From Rhynchopus sp. YZ270_cl-10 (Eukaryota > Euglenozoa > Diplonemea > Diplonemida > Diplonemidae), in contig OZ037895.1 in the NCBI GenBank assembly GCA_964035575.1, positions 682,001-746,000 on the forward strand: a stretch of 64,000 nucleotides of DNA, in the 5' to 3' direction. The position numbers and the translations under genes were made by a program. Below, one piece after another: positions 1-10,400 of this stretch. How positions within the stretch are numbered: position 1 is the first letter of the stretch; each line of letters begins with the position of its first letter. The notes under the pieces were generated by a model. It ran no database searches. It was not told the DNA's origin and saw nothing but the letters and a program-made list of their open reading frames with translations.

Positions 1-21
1 AGGGTTTTTTTGGATTCATAC

Positions 22-67
22 CAATATTCTTCACAACCCTGAAGCGGGAGAAGAGTTGGCATAGGTC
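22..67 (-). CDS. Possible 46-nt internal exon, RRM-like
   Basis: A short minus-strand segment is bounded by a pyrimidine-rich acceptor (TTTTTTTGCACTCAG) and a GTATGA donor, the donor type used throughout this window. Read from its first base it gives DLCQLFSRFRVVKNI, which resembles the first helix and second strand of an RNA-recognition motif. The neighbouring exons are not convincing: the obvious upstream continuation meets an in-frame stop, and the downstream part lies outside the window. This is an inference from splice signals plus 15 residues, so it may be spurious. Confidence 0.25.
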
Positions 68-848
68 CTGAGTGCAAAAAAAGTATTTCAACATACGCAA
101 TCAATAAATTGAGAGCATAGGAGGGATCAATAAAAATGTTCCCATAAAAAAAAAGAGAAAATACTAAAAGAGAGGGAGAGAGAAAGCTCCACACGAGCGA
201 CGAAGACTTTTTGTGCAGCTTTTTTTTTTGCATTTCATATCGCTCTGTGATCTGGGGCCACTTGATTGACTGCACATTCCAGCTTCGCTTGGGAAATTCC
301 TCACACTTTCGTTTTTTTTTTAAAGTCATGAAGGTTCGTAGAGGGGGATTTTTTTTTGTTGAAAACTTAGTTGTATTAGTGTAGACACCCAGAGGATGAG
401 CACTAAAGTACATCTTTTCTTTTCGTTTCGGTATTCACACACGAGAGAAACCACAACCGCTTATTTATTACACACAAATGTCACCATACGCACCACAACC
501 AAAAAAAAAAGGCATCTTGTGGATAAAATTGTTTCATATACATTCTTTTCTGACGAAAAGGAGGTCTAGAGGGTAAAAATGTAGCCGGATAAAAAAAAAT
601 ACTCTCCTTCTCCTTATGGCATTTTTTTCTACCCGGGATGTGGATAGTATTGTCAGATGGGCTCTACGCTTTCAGTGCTTGGTGTATCTACTACCCAAGC
701 CTGGTCTCGCGGATCCACCCATCTTCAGCGAAAGGGGTTCGGCATATTGAAGCTCTACCCTTCTTTCGCGCCTTTGTTGTTTTTCTTCTTCTTTGGTAAA
801 ATTGGTGTAGTGCAGCCTAGTGGGTGACATGCAATCTCCACTTTTTTT
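68..848. other. Gene-free stretch left of the MFS gene
   Basis: No supported coding sequence. The stretch is rich in A and T homopolymers and holds one copy of dispersed repeat family C (358-408). Confidence 0.6.
358..408 (+). repeat. Dispersed repeat family C, copy 1
   Basis: The core TTGTATTAGTGTAGACACCC is preceded by a T tract and TTGAAAACTTAG and followed by GAGGATGA. Near-identical copies lie at 11,686-11,736 and 13,271-13,320, with a shorter relative at 10,048-10,068. No terminal repeats or coding are visible, so the class is unknown. Confidence 0.7.
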
Positions 849-2641
849 TCACACTCCGACAGATCTCTTGAGGATGGGGAGGCTTTCATCGTTCCTGATG
901 CTGCAGATGCGGAGGCTGGACGACCATTTGTTTTGTTGAATGTTGAGCACAACAATCCCTGCTGTCGCAAACCAACACATTCCGGCACACACTTTGAACC
1001 CCACCGCCTCGGTTGAGACCAGCGTCAGAAGCGCACCCGACACACAAATCCACCATTCCACTGCCCCACCACTCCAGGTATGGCTCACCTCTGTCGTCCT
1101 GCAGGCTTTGGCCAGCGCTGGACCTATGAACCCAAGAGTGGAGATCCCCGACATACTCATTGCTAACAGGCAAATACCGTATAATAAGTCATGATCGATT
1201 TCATCAGACACTTCTACCACCACACTAAGGCACGTCATTGCCAATGAAGCCGTAACAGCGCAGGTGGTGATGATTCTGTCTGCATAGCGGTCACTCAAAC
1301 TGCCTAACATAATGCCTGCAGAGACACCTGACATGACAAAAATAAAGTTGGTCCACGCACCTTGGGTTGTCGAAAAAATCGGTTCGAACAATACTGCTTG
1401 TACTGCGGTTACCGCAAACGACGATCCGCCTAAGATAGAATAGCAGACCAACTGCAGCACAAAGGCTTTGTTGCGAAACAGAGTTTTCATCGCAGCGAGG
1501 AAGGGGGCGAGGAAGGGGCCCTCTACGAAGACAGAGTTCTCCGTCATCATGGTGTGACGACGTGCCATCTCCTTCGGGGGGGAGCGGTAGAGGACGACAA
1601 AGGCAACGAGGGTGCCGGAGACGACCAGGGCTTGGATGAAGAGCATCGTCTTGAGGGCCTCTTGCGAGGTGGCGGTGTAGGGGATGAGGAGCGTCGAGAT
1701 GCCCCATCCTGAGTAGTTCGCCTGCACGCCTATCGAGGTCGCGAGGGTGCGGGTACTGAGGGGAAACCACTTCTCGGGGAGGTACGCCACTCCCGTAACA
1801 ATAGTGCCTCCGGCACACCCGATCATAAGCGAGGAGGCGACAGCAATGTTGTAGGATGAAGTGACCACGGAGAGGTAGCGCAGCCAGGCGGCGGCAATGT
1901 TGCACAGCACGCCTGCGAACATGGTGGCGTAGCTGTGGCGTGTCAGCAGGTGTGACGCAGGGAAGGACACCGGCAGCACCGCGAAGAGCGAAATAGAGTA
2001 CAATAAGTTGAGGCGTTCTGCCGACAGCGGAGTGGTCGTGCCGTTGGCATTTGTGGTTTCGAAAACCTCGCGGGCGACGCTGTAGGAAATGCGTGATGGA
2101 GAAAAAAAAGATGAGGCAAAACAACGCAGTTTAGAAGTGGGGGGGGAACGTTGACTTGAAATACAAAGCTCTCTAGCCCTCTCGTGAAGAGTGTACCTTT
2201 GGTACATAACCCGCTGTACCGTAGTGGTTCCCAACCATGCATTGAAGGGAAAAAAGAGCAAGGGATATTCCGTAAGGTAAAAATACAATACAAAGAGAAG
2301 TTGAAAGTGTAAACGCTTCACCGTTCATCGGTGGACGGCATCGTATATATTTATATGGTTTTCTGTACTCGAAGGTAGCTTCTATCCCGAACAGTCATGT
2401 GGGGTGGGTTCAAAAAAACAGAGGGAAAAGGTGCATACTCAGGTGCAGTGGCGTAGTCCATGTACATGAAGGAGTTGCAGGAGGTGTGGTAGCAGAAGAA
2501 GAGCAGGACAGTCCACTTCCCCCAGCGCTCTGCTCGGGGGCGCCTGCTGAGGTACTCTGCATCGTCGATGACGAAGCTGGTCTCCAGGGTCTTGCGTGCA
2601 GGCTGCGAGGGTGGGCTCAGGGTGTTGGGGAGAGGCGTCAT
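849..2641 (-). CDS. MFS transporter, SLC49/FLVCR-like (2 exons)
   Basis: Two exons, 2641-2439 and 2079-849, give 477 residues; the 359-bp intron has a GTATGC donor and a CTACAG acceptor. The join reads YMDYATAPDVAREVFE, matching the first transmembrane helix and following loop of SLC49 carriers. The segment with WFP followed by TRTLATSIGVQ and a Gly-rich helix is the family's TM4-TM5 signature. About 12 hydrophobic segments are expected. SLC49 members move heme, choline or related solutes across membranes; the substrate here cannot be read from sequence. The start at 2641 is the first ATG of the exon and precedes a basic PRAERWGKW just before TM1. The intron carries one copy each of repeat families D and B. 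Confidence 0.8.
2151..2250 (+). repeat. Dispersed repeat family D, copy 1 (intronic)
   Basis: Contains TTGAAATACAAAG, CCCTCTCGTG, a GTACC-TTT-GGTAC hairpin and GGTTCCCAACC. It matches 39,822-39,912 over about 90 bp and part of 9,129-9,169. It lies inside the MFS intron. Confidence 0.7.
2294..2340 (+). repeat. Dispersed repeat family B, copy 1 (intronic)
   Basis: Core AGAAGTTGAAAGTGTAAACG followed by CACCGTTCATCGG. Relatives lie at 9,714, 10,357, 10,749, 13,077 and 34,279. AACG and CGTT flank a short loop, so a small hairpin is possible. Confidence 0.7.
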
Positions 2642-2989
2642 GGCTGTCTTTGACAGTGCATGCGGGGGGCTGGAGCTTGTTGGGGGCTTCTACAAGGAAG
2701 CAGGGTCGCAAGTGAGAAAACTTCGGTTATAATACAAAAAGATTCTGTCCCCTCACTGAGGAATTTCTTTTTACTTTTGTGTGTGTGTGTTTTTTTTGCC
2801 TGAATGGGTATTGAAAAGGGTGGTGGTGGTGTGTTGTTGGGAGGTTGGAAAAAAAAGGGGCGAAATTTTTCGTTTTTTTTTAACTAGAGCCCAATAAAAA
2901 GGGTTCGTTAAAAGAAACCCCCCTCCATGGCGGAAGCCGTGTGTGGGTTGCACAATTTTTAATGTTCCCCCCAAAAAGAAATCTCCCAT

Positions 2990-4778
2990 TTAGAAAGCCT
3001 TGAAATTTTCTCCCAAGAACTCTGCTTCGAATTGGGTGGAGTAGAATATTTGGCGCTTGAGGGGGAGGGGTTCGGACTTGAGAATCTGAGCCACACGGCG
3101 ACGTGCACTTGGTAGCTCTGCGAGTAGACGGATGCTTTGGTTGCAGTTCGTGACGACACTCTTTGTGTAACGCACTTCCTCCTCTGTTGCGCCTGGGGGG
3201 GTCGAGTTGTCACGCTTCTGCGCATCACGGATTGGGCCAAAAATCGCATTCGCCTGCTTCAACAGCTTCACCAGAAGATACGCCAAACACACCTCCTGCC
3301 CTTCCTCTTGCAAGGGCGGGATATGCAATGGCTGCAAACAAGCATGCTTCGTCTGCGCCCTCACAAACAACGCGCTAATCGCCCCTGTAACAGCTGCCTT
3401 TACCTGAAGCACTTTGTGTGGGTATTTAACCGCTTCATAGAGAATTTTGCCGAGTGTAGAAGGGACAAGAGGAATCTCGGTGGCACGGTCCTTCCCGAAG
3501 TCGTCTAAGGCAATGTTGCAGACGACTGTGACAGCATGGTGGATGACCTCGACTGCTCCTTCATCAAAGATCCATTCGTCGCTGTTCTCCCCTACCCCTA
3601 TAAACTCTTCAAGAACCTGGTTGATGTCCCTGAAGACGCTTTCGCACAATGCAAAGTGCAGACCACGCTCGACAGTGGTGATGTTCCCAAGGCACTTCAA
3701 CGTTGACAGCAGAAGGGGACGGTTGTTCATATTAATGTTCGCCACCAAAGCTGCAACAAGGCGTTTGCCAAGCGCCTCGTTCTTTGCCTCTTCATTAACG
3801 ATCGCTGAAGTGGTATTAATAGTTGTTTATAAACCCCTAAGAGAGTTGCGTTATTTCCCTCCCATTTATGAGATACCCATCGGTCTCCCCAGAGGAAGAA
3901 GAAGAATGAAGAAAAGAATAGTTGAAGAAATCAGAGCCACGATGGAGGCAGTACATTTGAAGGAATAGTATATGTGTCGAACAGTACCCTTAATAAGCCC
4001 AAATACCCGCTACCGGTTACAAATGCAAAGCGAAGTTACCAAGAGGCAGGATACCACTACGCTTCCTCAGTGAAAGTCGATATAAAAAAAAGGAAAGTTG
4101 AACCCCAAGCCTCTAGTCGCTAAAAAAAAGGTTGAATTTTTCAAACACTTTGCGATCTACGATTCAAACGTTTGGAATTGATATTTCCATACCTGCCGTC
4201 TTTTCATCCTCGGAGAGGCCTGCCAATGGGATATTCTGCTGTTTTGCGAACCCTTCTGGGAGGGGAAGGCCTAGGAGCAGAAGCCTTCCGTCCCACGTCT
4301 CTGCCATCTGCAGGAGCGCGTTGCATGCTGCCAGCTGTGCCCCTGGGGTGCCTTCTTCTGTGGGCGTCTCGAGGATGGAGACTGCAAGCTCTATGCACCC
4401 CTTCTCTGCCAACGCATGCATTGCAGTGGGGAGCACTGCCAGCTGCTTTAGTGTATGGCAAATCAACTTATCGCACGTCACCGACAATGACCCAGGAGGG
4501 TTGTGTGTCAACGCCTCAAGAAGCTTGTGGTTAAGCAGACGCGCCTTCGTATCAGCAGAAGACAAATGTCTGAGAACATGCTGCAAAGCTGCCTCCTTCT
4601 CCGAAACAGCAGCCTCATCATCGACGATAAGCGCAATCGAATCCTGTAGACCTAAAATACCAAATCCATTGCCGCATTTAGACCCTGCACGCAAAACGTT
4701 TTTTGCAGAACGGGAGTAAGGGTGGCGATCTCTTAATGCATCAGAAACTTGGTAGGTCACGGCACCGTCTAGGTCCAT
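2990..4778 (-). CDS. Armadillo-repeat protein, RSPH14-like (2 exons)
   Basis: Exons 4778-4193 and 3804-2990 join in phase (GCAG|GTATGG donor, CACTTCAG acceptor) to give 466 residues. The protein is almost entirely helical, with armadillo-type helices such as ALQHVLRHLSSADTKARLL and HAVTVVCNIALDD. The N-terminal layout and the C-terminal SIRLLAELPSARRRVAQIL resemble RSPH14, a radial-spoke protein of the ciliary axoneme. The usual length of RSPH14 is about 350 residues, so this one carries extra loops. The armadillo fold is well supported; the RSPH14 name is a weaker inference. The apparent start inside exon 2 is a TTG and is bypassed by this model. An importin-like or other ARM protein remains possible. 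Confidence 0.6.
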
Positions 4779-5448
4779 TAAAGAGGCGGAATAGGAGGGG
4801 AAATAGGAGGGGGGAAATGTTCTGATTGATGATTGGGTGTTGAGTTAGTGTGTAGTGGGTAGTGGGTAGACCAAAAGAAAAGAGTAGTAAAAAAATAGTT
4901 TCGAGGCAAACACAGTTGCGCCCCGACACCACACCAAACGGACATTGTGATGTGACAGTGATGTGATGTCATTCCATTGGGTCTAATAGAAAGTAATAGG
5001 ACAGTAGGGGGAATGTCCGTTTGGAAGGGGAAGGGGAAGAAAGAATCAAAGTGGGGTAAATGTACGAGAGGAATAGAAGGGAAGGGGGTGCTGTTGGTTG
5101 TGTTGACATTTCCATGTGTCTTTTGTGTCAAGTGAACAAAACCACCTCGCGGCGTTTTGTAAGAAAAAAAAATGCAATAAAACAGTACATTAGATGAACC
5201 TAAGCCGATGCTCAGTCACCTGAAGAGAAGTGTAAGCAAAAAAAAAAAAAGTCGTCAAAGATGCGAACACTCACCCCATGAGGACAGTTGGCTTAGAAAT
5301 GGAGGAGGGGAAATAAAGGTAATGGAAGCAAGGAGAGGTGTTTTCACCTGCGCTTCACAGCGTAAAGGTGACCTCCCAGCTTGCTTGTTATGCGAATGTA
5401 GAAAAGGAAGGGGGAAAACAAGTGGATATCAGAAACGTTATGATGTGC
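4779..5448. other. Intergenic, no gene seen
   Basis: Low-complexity purine-rich sequence between two minus-strand genes. It holds one copy of repeat family A at 5190-5220 and no supported exon. Confidence 0.6.
5190..5220 (+). repeat. Dispersed repeat family A, copy 1 (diverged)
   Basis: AGATGAACCTAAGC, a short loop, then a diverged right half and TCAGTCACCT. See the copy at 13,191 for the fuller form. Confidence 0.5.
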
Positions 5449-6276
5449 TCACTCGGTTCCGCCAATCGGGGAAAGACCACCACCCGGGGGGCAGGCCGCA
5501 AAGTTGCAGTTGTTGTTGACAGTTCTGTACACAACAGTTCCATCCCAGCACACATTCGACCCACCCACACAGCGACGGGCAGGGCACGTTGCGTGGCAGT
5601 TGTTTGTGGGGTCACGTGGTACAACCTCTGTGACAAAGGGGTGGCTGTAGCAGTACAGCACATCAGGGGTGCACGGCGAACACACTGCCTGCATGTTGCA
5701 CAGCGGGTCGGGGTAGAGGACAACACCGTTCCAGCACGTCACAGGCGACTTCGTGCACCCCGTGTCGAGGAGGAGCTCCCCAAGCGCAATGTTCTTGATC
5801 GTCCCGTCGGGTGTGTTGCCCATCGTGACACGCATACGGTACGACGAGCACGGCAGCGGGTTCTGCACAGTGAACATCGGGAGGGTGTAGTGCACACCCT
5901 GCTTCACCGCCATCGCACGCCACGCGTCTGCCGTCATATCAGGGCTTGTGCTCAGCAACCCCCAGTTGTTGTTCGAGCCACACACACCACCAAGCCCCTC
6001 AATGACCCACCTCCTTGGGGTACGCTCCTCCAGCAGGCCGCTCCCACTCGAGTACACCAACCCGTAGCGCAGCACTGTCGTTGCGGGGCCGTACTTCCAT
6101 CCGATGATGACCTCAGACAGACCATTTGCAGACACAAACTGCGTGTCGGGGTGGCCGTCAAACGCGTTCTCGACAAGGAAGTAGTGGTCCTGCCCAGCCG
6201 ACCCGTGTGCACTGCCACCAAGCGCAGTCCCGCACAGTGCTGCGAGCAGCATTGCAGATGTTGCGACACGTCCCAT
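5449..6276 (-). CDS. Secreted discoidin-like Cys-rich protein
   Basis: A 275-residue protein starting at the ATG just before a clear signal peptide (MGRVATSAMLLAALCGTALG). Residues about 25-170 look like an F5/8 type C (discoidin) domain: VENAFDGHPDTQFVS near the N-terminus, YSSG...PRRWVIEG in the middle and a closing Cys. The tail (about 170-275) is Cys-rich, with a CW(N/D)GxVxY element that occurs twice. No transmembrane helix or GPI-type tail is visible, so the protein is probably secreted and may bind glycans or lipids. The long in-frame extension upstream of this Met is low-complexity and is not part of the gene. A further 3' exon is possible but not needed. Confidence 0.7.
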   Translation of the reverse strand: MGRVATSAMLLAALCGTALGGSAHGSAGQDHYFLVENAFDGHPDTQFVSANGLSEVIIGWKYGPATTVLRYGLVYSSGSGLLEERTPRRWVIEGLGGVCGSNNNWGLLSTSPDMTADAWRAMAVKQGVHYTLPMFTVQNPLPCSSYRMRVTMGNTPDGTIKNIALGELLLDTGCTKSPVTCWNGVVLYPDPLCNMQAVCSPCTPDVLYCYSHPFVTEVVPRDPTNNCHATCPARRCVGGSNVCWDGTVVYRTVNNNCNFAACPPGGGLSPIGGTE

Positions 6277-6671
6277 CGTTGTGTATGGTGTGTGAAACTG
6301 AAAGTGTACAACGCTGTGGCAGTGTAGTGTTGTGAACGCTGTGAAGGCGAGTCGGAGGGAGAGAGGCAAAGGAGGCAATACAGAGGAAGGAGAGGGGGGG
6401 AAAGGGATGGTTGTTCTTTGTTTTTTTTTTTTTTTTCCACTGTAAATTTCAACAGCACAAAAAGAAAATGAGGAAAGAAAAGAGTAAAAACGGTGTAAAT
6501 AAAATTCCACAAAATGCATCGTGGAAACTAAAATATGTTCATTTTTTTTGGATAGAAATAATTGTGGAAGAAGATCTCCTTTTCTTTTCCTTCCACAATT
6601 TTTTTTTTTGAACAAACAAACACAAAAAATAACGCACTCAGAACTGTAAAACAAAATCATTTTATCTTTTT
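6277..6671. other. Intergenic, no gene seen
   Basis: T- and A-rich spacer between the discoidin-like gene and the BART-domain gene; nothing recognised. Confidence 0.6.
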
Positions 6672-7058
6672 TTATGCAGAAATTTCGTTTCCTGAGTAGG
6701 AATCCTTCCATTGAGCGACGAGGTTGACGAAAGGTTTGTAGTCTAGCGAGCCTGCGAGGTAGGGCGCACAGACGTGGGTATCGTGCATAGCAGCGAGATC
6801 AAGATCAACGAGAACTCTAAGAACTTCATCTACGGAGCAGTTGTAGGCCTCCTGGAACGAGGCCAGCATCTTTTCCACCATCTCACAGTACGCATTGTGC
6901 ACGCTTGTGTACTGCAGCTTCTGCTCGAGGTTCACATTAGTCTCCTCAAACACCGTGTTGACCCTCGCCTCGGCATGCATAAAGCGGCTCAACCGCTCCT
7001 GCACTACCTCACTCTGGAAAAACTCCTCCAATCTCTCAACCATCTGCTGGGTCTGCAT
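6672..7058 (-). CDS. BART-domain protein, ARL2BP/CFAP36-like
   Basis: A single-exon gene of 128 residues consisting of one helical domain. The core VFEETNVNLEQKLQYTSVH followed by NAYCEMVEKML matches the BART domain motif in which an F-E-(D/E)-x-E-x-N stretch precedes L-x-YT and NEY. BART domains bind the GTP-bound form of ARL2/ARL3-type small GTPases and act in cilia, in trafficking and at mitochondria. Length and helix order fit a stand-alone BART protein. The start is the first ATG, directly ahead of helix 1. The exact orthologue (ARL2BP or CFAP36) cannot be told apart here. Confidence 0.7.
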   Translation of the reverse strand: MQTQQMVERLEEFFQSEVVQERLSRFMHAEARVNTVFEETNVNLEQKLQYTSVHNAYCEMVEKMLASFQEAYNCSVDEVLRVLVDLDLAAMHDTHVCAPYLAGSLDYKPFVNLVAQWKDSYSGNEISA

Positions 7059-7710
7059 TTGTGTGGGTTGATGAATAAAGGGACTGAAGAAAAAAGGTGG
7101 TGGGAGAGAGCGGGGAGTGGGGAGTGGAGAGAGAGAGGATGTACACCACGTTTTGTGTTGTGGTGGTTCGCTTTTTTTCTTTTTTTGGGGATTTATAACT
7201 CCATCTCTGCTCCGTTTTCGATCACCTTGTGTTTACTCAGAATTCGGCGGTGATTTCTCAATGTCGGCAAAGATAATATGCGCCCATAGACTCCTATATG
7301 ATCGATTGTAACTGATAGATGTGGATTTATTGTTTTTTTCCAGTGCTCCAGACTTCTACTCGCTTGGGTGTATAGCATGCGAGGTTTAAAAATGGGGGAG
7401 AAATGGGGCGTTTTTTTCTCTTCCGCGTTTTGCTCAGCGCCAATGAAATGGCAGTACAAACTGAAATAAAACAAATGTTCAACTAACATGGTGATGCGTG
7501 CACAAAACAGGGGAATAGGGGAGAGGCAGGAGGGGGGGTAGAGGTCACGTTTGATAATATGCATAATCATCAGAGATGTTCGAGAAGAATAAACAAAGAA
7601 AAATAATAATAAAAAAACACTTGAAAGATTAAATGCGCCTCTCAAAAGAGTTAAACAAAAGAAAACAATTTTTTGACTGTGATTGCTCTCTGCATTCACA
7701 TCAAAATAAT

Positions 7711-8721
7711 TTAACCCTTTAAGGACCAGAGGGGACATATATGTCCACGCAACCACCTAAATTGGCTTCCACTAGGACTTTTTGAAGATTTTTTTTTTTA
7801 ATGAGAAGATTTTGTGCGAAATCTTTCAAAAGACGCAAGATTCGATTTTTTTTGACGCTCTCATCCCCTCTCATCCACACCCGGCATTATCACATAATAG
7901 GGTATTTTGGGTCATTTTTTGGGAATAATGTACCATTCTGACGCGCTTGAGTCATCAGAGGATTCAAACTTTGGTGTGCAGGGAACCATTTTGTACGGTC
8001 TTCAGAACGAAACTAAAATAATGGAAAATACCTGCGACTGGGCAAAGTAACACGCGTAGTTGCAGTTCCTGACCCTGAACTGGATGTGCCTCTTCTCCGT
8101 GTATTTATTGCATTTTGTCTTTTGAGGAACATTGTACAGAAAATCTATATCAACACGGTCAAGGTACAGAGACACTGGCAGGAGGGTGTTGGTCGACAAC
8201 TTCTTCTTGCTTGGGAAACAGGCGTCTGAAAACAGATTACATGTGCGTGGGATGCGGCGTTCACCTTTGTTCAGCACCATGCCAAGTTGGCCAAAAGTCC
8301 CAAAAGCCCCAACTTTTGTACTGTCCAACCTCTGTACAATTACGGTATATGTAGTTGGTTGGTACCTTCTCTCCATGCAGTGAGACATTATCTACTAGGA
8401 CTTTTTGATCGATTTTTTTTTCTTTTGAAAGATTTTGAACCGATCTTTCAAATAAAGCCATTTTCGAAAACCGAAAAAACAGGTGCGCAGCCGGAATAAT
8501 TTTTTTCTTCAAAATTTTCAGAAAAAAATATCAGCTCTCCTCAATTTTCCATTTTCCATTTTTCTCATTTTATTTCGATTTCTGCTCCATTTGAAAGATC
8601 TGCTCAAAATCTTTCAATTGCGGCCAGGTACGATCAAAAATATGCATCGGATCTCATTTTACCTATGGGAGAGACAATCACAGCAAATCGCAAAATACGG
8701 CCGTGGTCCATAAAGGGTTAA
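7711..8721 (+). mobile_element. piggyBac-type element, decayed or non-autonomous
   Basis: The ends are TTAACCCTTTAAGGACCA (7711) and the reverse complement of TTAACCCTTTATGGACCA (ending 8721). That is an 18-bp terminal inverted repeat with one mismatch, flanked by TTAA as piggyBac insertions are. The subterminal palindrome GGACATATATGTCC (7732-7745) is also typical. At about 8226-8274 the plus strand reads RRLKTDYMCVGCGVHLCSAPC, resembling the C-terminal Cys-rich zinc motif of piggyBac transposases. The rest of the 1,011 bp has no intact transposase, so this is a degraded or internally deleted copy. Confidence 0.7.
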
Positions 8722-9128
8722 AAAAAAAGTATACCCCTTTTTCTCCCATACCCCCCCCCTCCCACTTCTCGATTACTCACATAACACACAAAGGCTTTGA
8801 GCCGATTTCAAACTGACAAAAAAAAAATACACACACACATATTAGACACACAGTAGAGCTGTGCTAATATTAGTATCTCAAAAAAAAAAGGGGAAAAAAA
8901 TATGTTGAAAAGATCCCTTCACGAACACATCTTCGCCACTATCAATATCGAGCGGGGAACACGCTAGGTTTGAAATTTTGGCTGTTTCTTGTTTCTCCGA
9001 ACACAAAAAAAAAAAAAAAAAGGACATCATAAATCACACACACGCGGGGAGGAAGGAAGGGTTTTGTGTAGAATTGACAAACCCTCTGAGACATAGCAAC
9101 GAAGAAAAGAAGAAGAAAAAAAATGGGT

Positions 9129-9169
9129 TGGCTTGAAAATACAAAAGCCCTCTTGTGACAGTGTACCTA
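9129..9169 (+). repeat. Dispersed repeat family D, copy 2 (5' half only)
   Basis: TTGAAAATACAAAAGCCCTC then TTGTGACAGTGTACCT; it stops in an A tract where the other copies continue. Confidence 0.6.
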
Positions 9170-9526
9170 AAAAAAAAAAACAAAAATAGTGAGAAAAGTA
9201 CATTTTTTTTTGTACTTTCTTTCCACCCAACAGCTTTTCTAAATAAAAAGAGAAGAAGGGTGTTTTTGGGGGGTAGTGGTGGGAATCTTCACCTGGGGGG
9301 GTTTTCCCCAAAAAAAAAAGAGAACAAAAAAGAACAAAAACAAAAAAAAAAAAGGTGGATTAGAAGAACTCAAGCCCTTCTGTTGCTCAGTCACTAACTA
9401 AAACAAAAAATGGCGTAACGATCGTTGTTTTCTTTTTTTCTTTTTTCGTAGTGTTTCCACAGCACACTATTGAAGTGCGGTTTATTTTGTTCTTTCGTTT
9501 TTGCTCAAAAAAATGAAAAGTTTGAA

Positions 9527-9560
9527 AGATGAACCTAAGCGTTACTATGCTTGGTCACCT
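9527..9560 (+). repeat. Dispersed repeat family A, copy 2
   Basis: AAGATGAACCTAAGC ... GCTTGGTCACCT. A weaker relative sits just upstream at 9359-9398. Confidence 0.6.
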
Positions 9561-9713
9561 AAAAGGGTATGAGGAAGGATATAAAAGGAACACAAAATAA
9601 AAGACAGACAACAAGATTCTTGTGCAAAAACATTTCTCCCCCCCTAGGAGGATCCCCAGATCCCTAAAAGAGTGTTTATGTTTTGGCAGATGTCTAGACT
9701 CAAATATAAAAGA

Positions 9714-9750
9714 AAAGTTGAAAGTGCAAAACGCCTTACCGTTCATCGGA
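9714..9750 (+). repeat. Dispersed repeat family B, copy 2
   Basis: AAGTTGAAAGTGCAAAACGC followed by TTACCGTTCATCGG; it lies only 11 bp from a family A copy. Confidence 0.65.
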
Positions 9751-9760
9751 CGAAAGAAAA

Positions 9761-9802
9761 GTTTATAAGATGACCCTAAGCCTCTCTGTGCTTAGTCACC
9801 TT
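9761..9802 (+). repeat. Dispersed repeat family A, copy 3
   Basis: A well-preserved copy: TTATAAGATGACCCTAAGCC, TCTCTGT, then GCTTAGTCACCTT. Confidence 0.75.
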
Positions 9803-10047
9803 GTATATAAAAACCAGTCTGTTTACCACACGACACATGTCACGACATACCAAGCACATATTATAAGCACAAAGCGTCAGCAATACCTGCTTGTTAAGTG
9901 TGCTTGTCATGTCATGATATGTATCGTGACCCCCCATCCCTCCCCCACCCCCCTTTTTTGTGTGTGCTTTTAATTTGAATAAGAGAGGGAGAATTACATA
10001 CAATGATGATAGACTTTTAAAAAAATTGGAATTTTGAAGAAAAAAAA

Positions 10048-10068
10048 ACTTATATTAGTGTAGACCAG
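10048..10068 (+). repeat. Dispersed repeat family C, fragment
   Basis: Only ACTTATATTAGTGTAGACC is shared with the full copies. Confidence 0.45.
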
Positions 10069-10356
10069 GTGCCCCACCCACCCCATGTGGACACTTCTCG
10101 ACAATGTGCTTTACACTATTTTCTTATACAAGATTATTTTTATTTTTTTCCTGGAGTGACGCACCACCTAAGAAACACCCTATTTTCTTTTTCTTTTTAA
10201 AGGGTAAACCCAGGCTCTCCGCACTTCACTGTTTTTTTTTTTGGTCAAAGTCTTCATACTATGAGAAAGGGGAATTTTTTTTTAGCTTTTTGAAAACTGT
10301 AAAAAGACAAAATGTAAAACCTCACTGACTGTACATACATTTTGTAAGCCCGTAAA

Positions 10357-10400
10357 AGAGAAGTTGAAAGTGTAAACATCTCGCCATACACCGGCAGACG
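10357..10400 (+). repeat. Dispersed repeat family B, copy 3
   Basis: AGAAGTTGAAAGTGTAAAC matches exactly; the 3' half (TCGCCATACACCGGCAGACG) has diverged. A further weak relative begins near 10,749. Confidence 0.6.
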
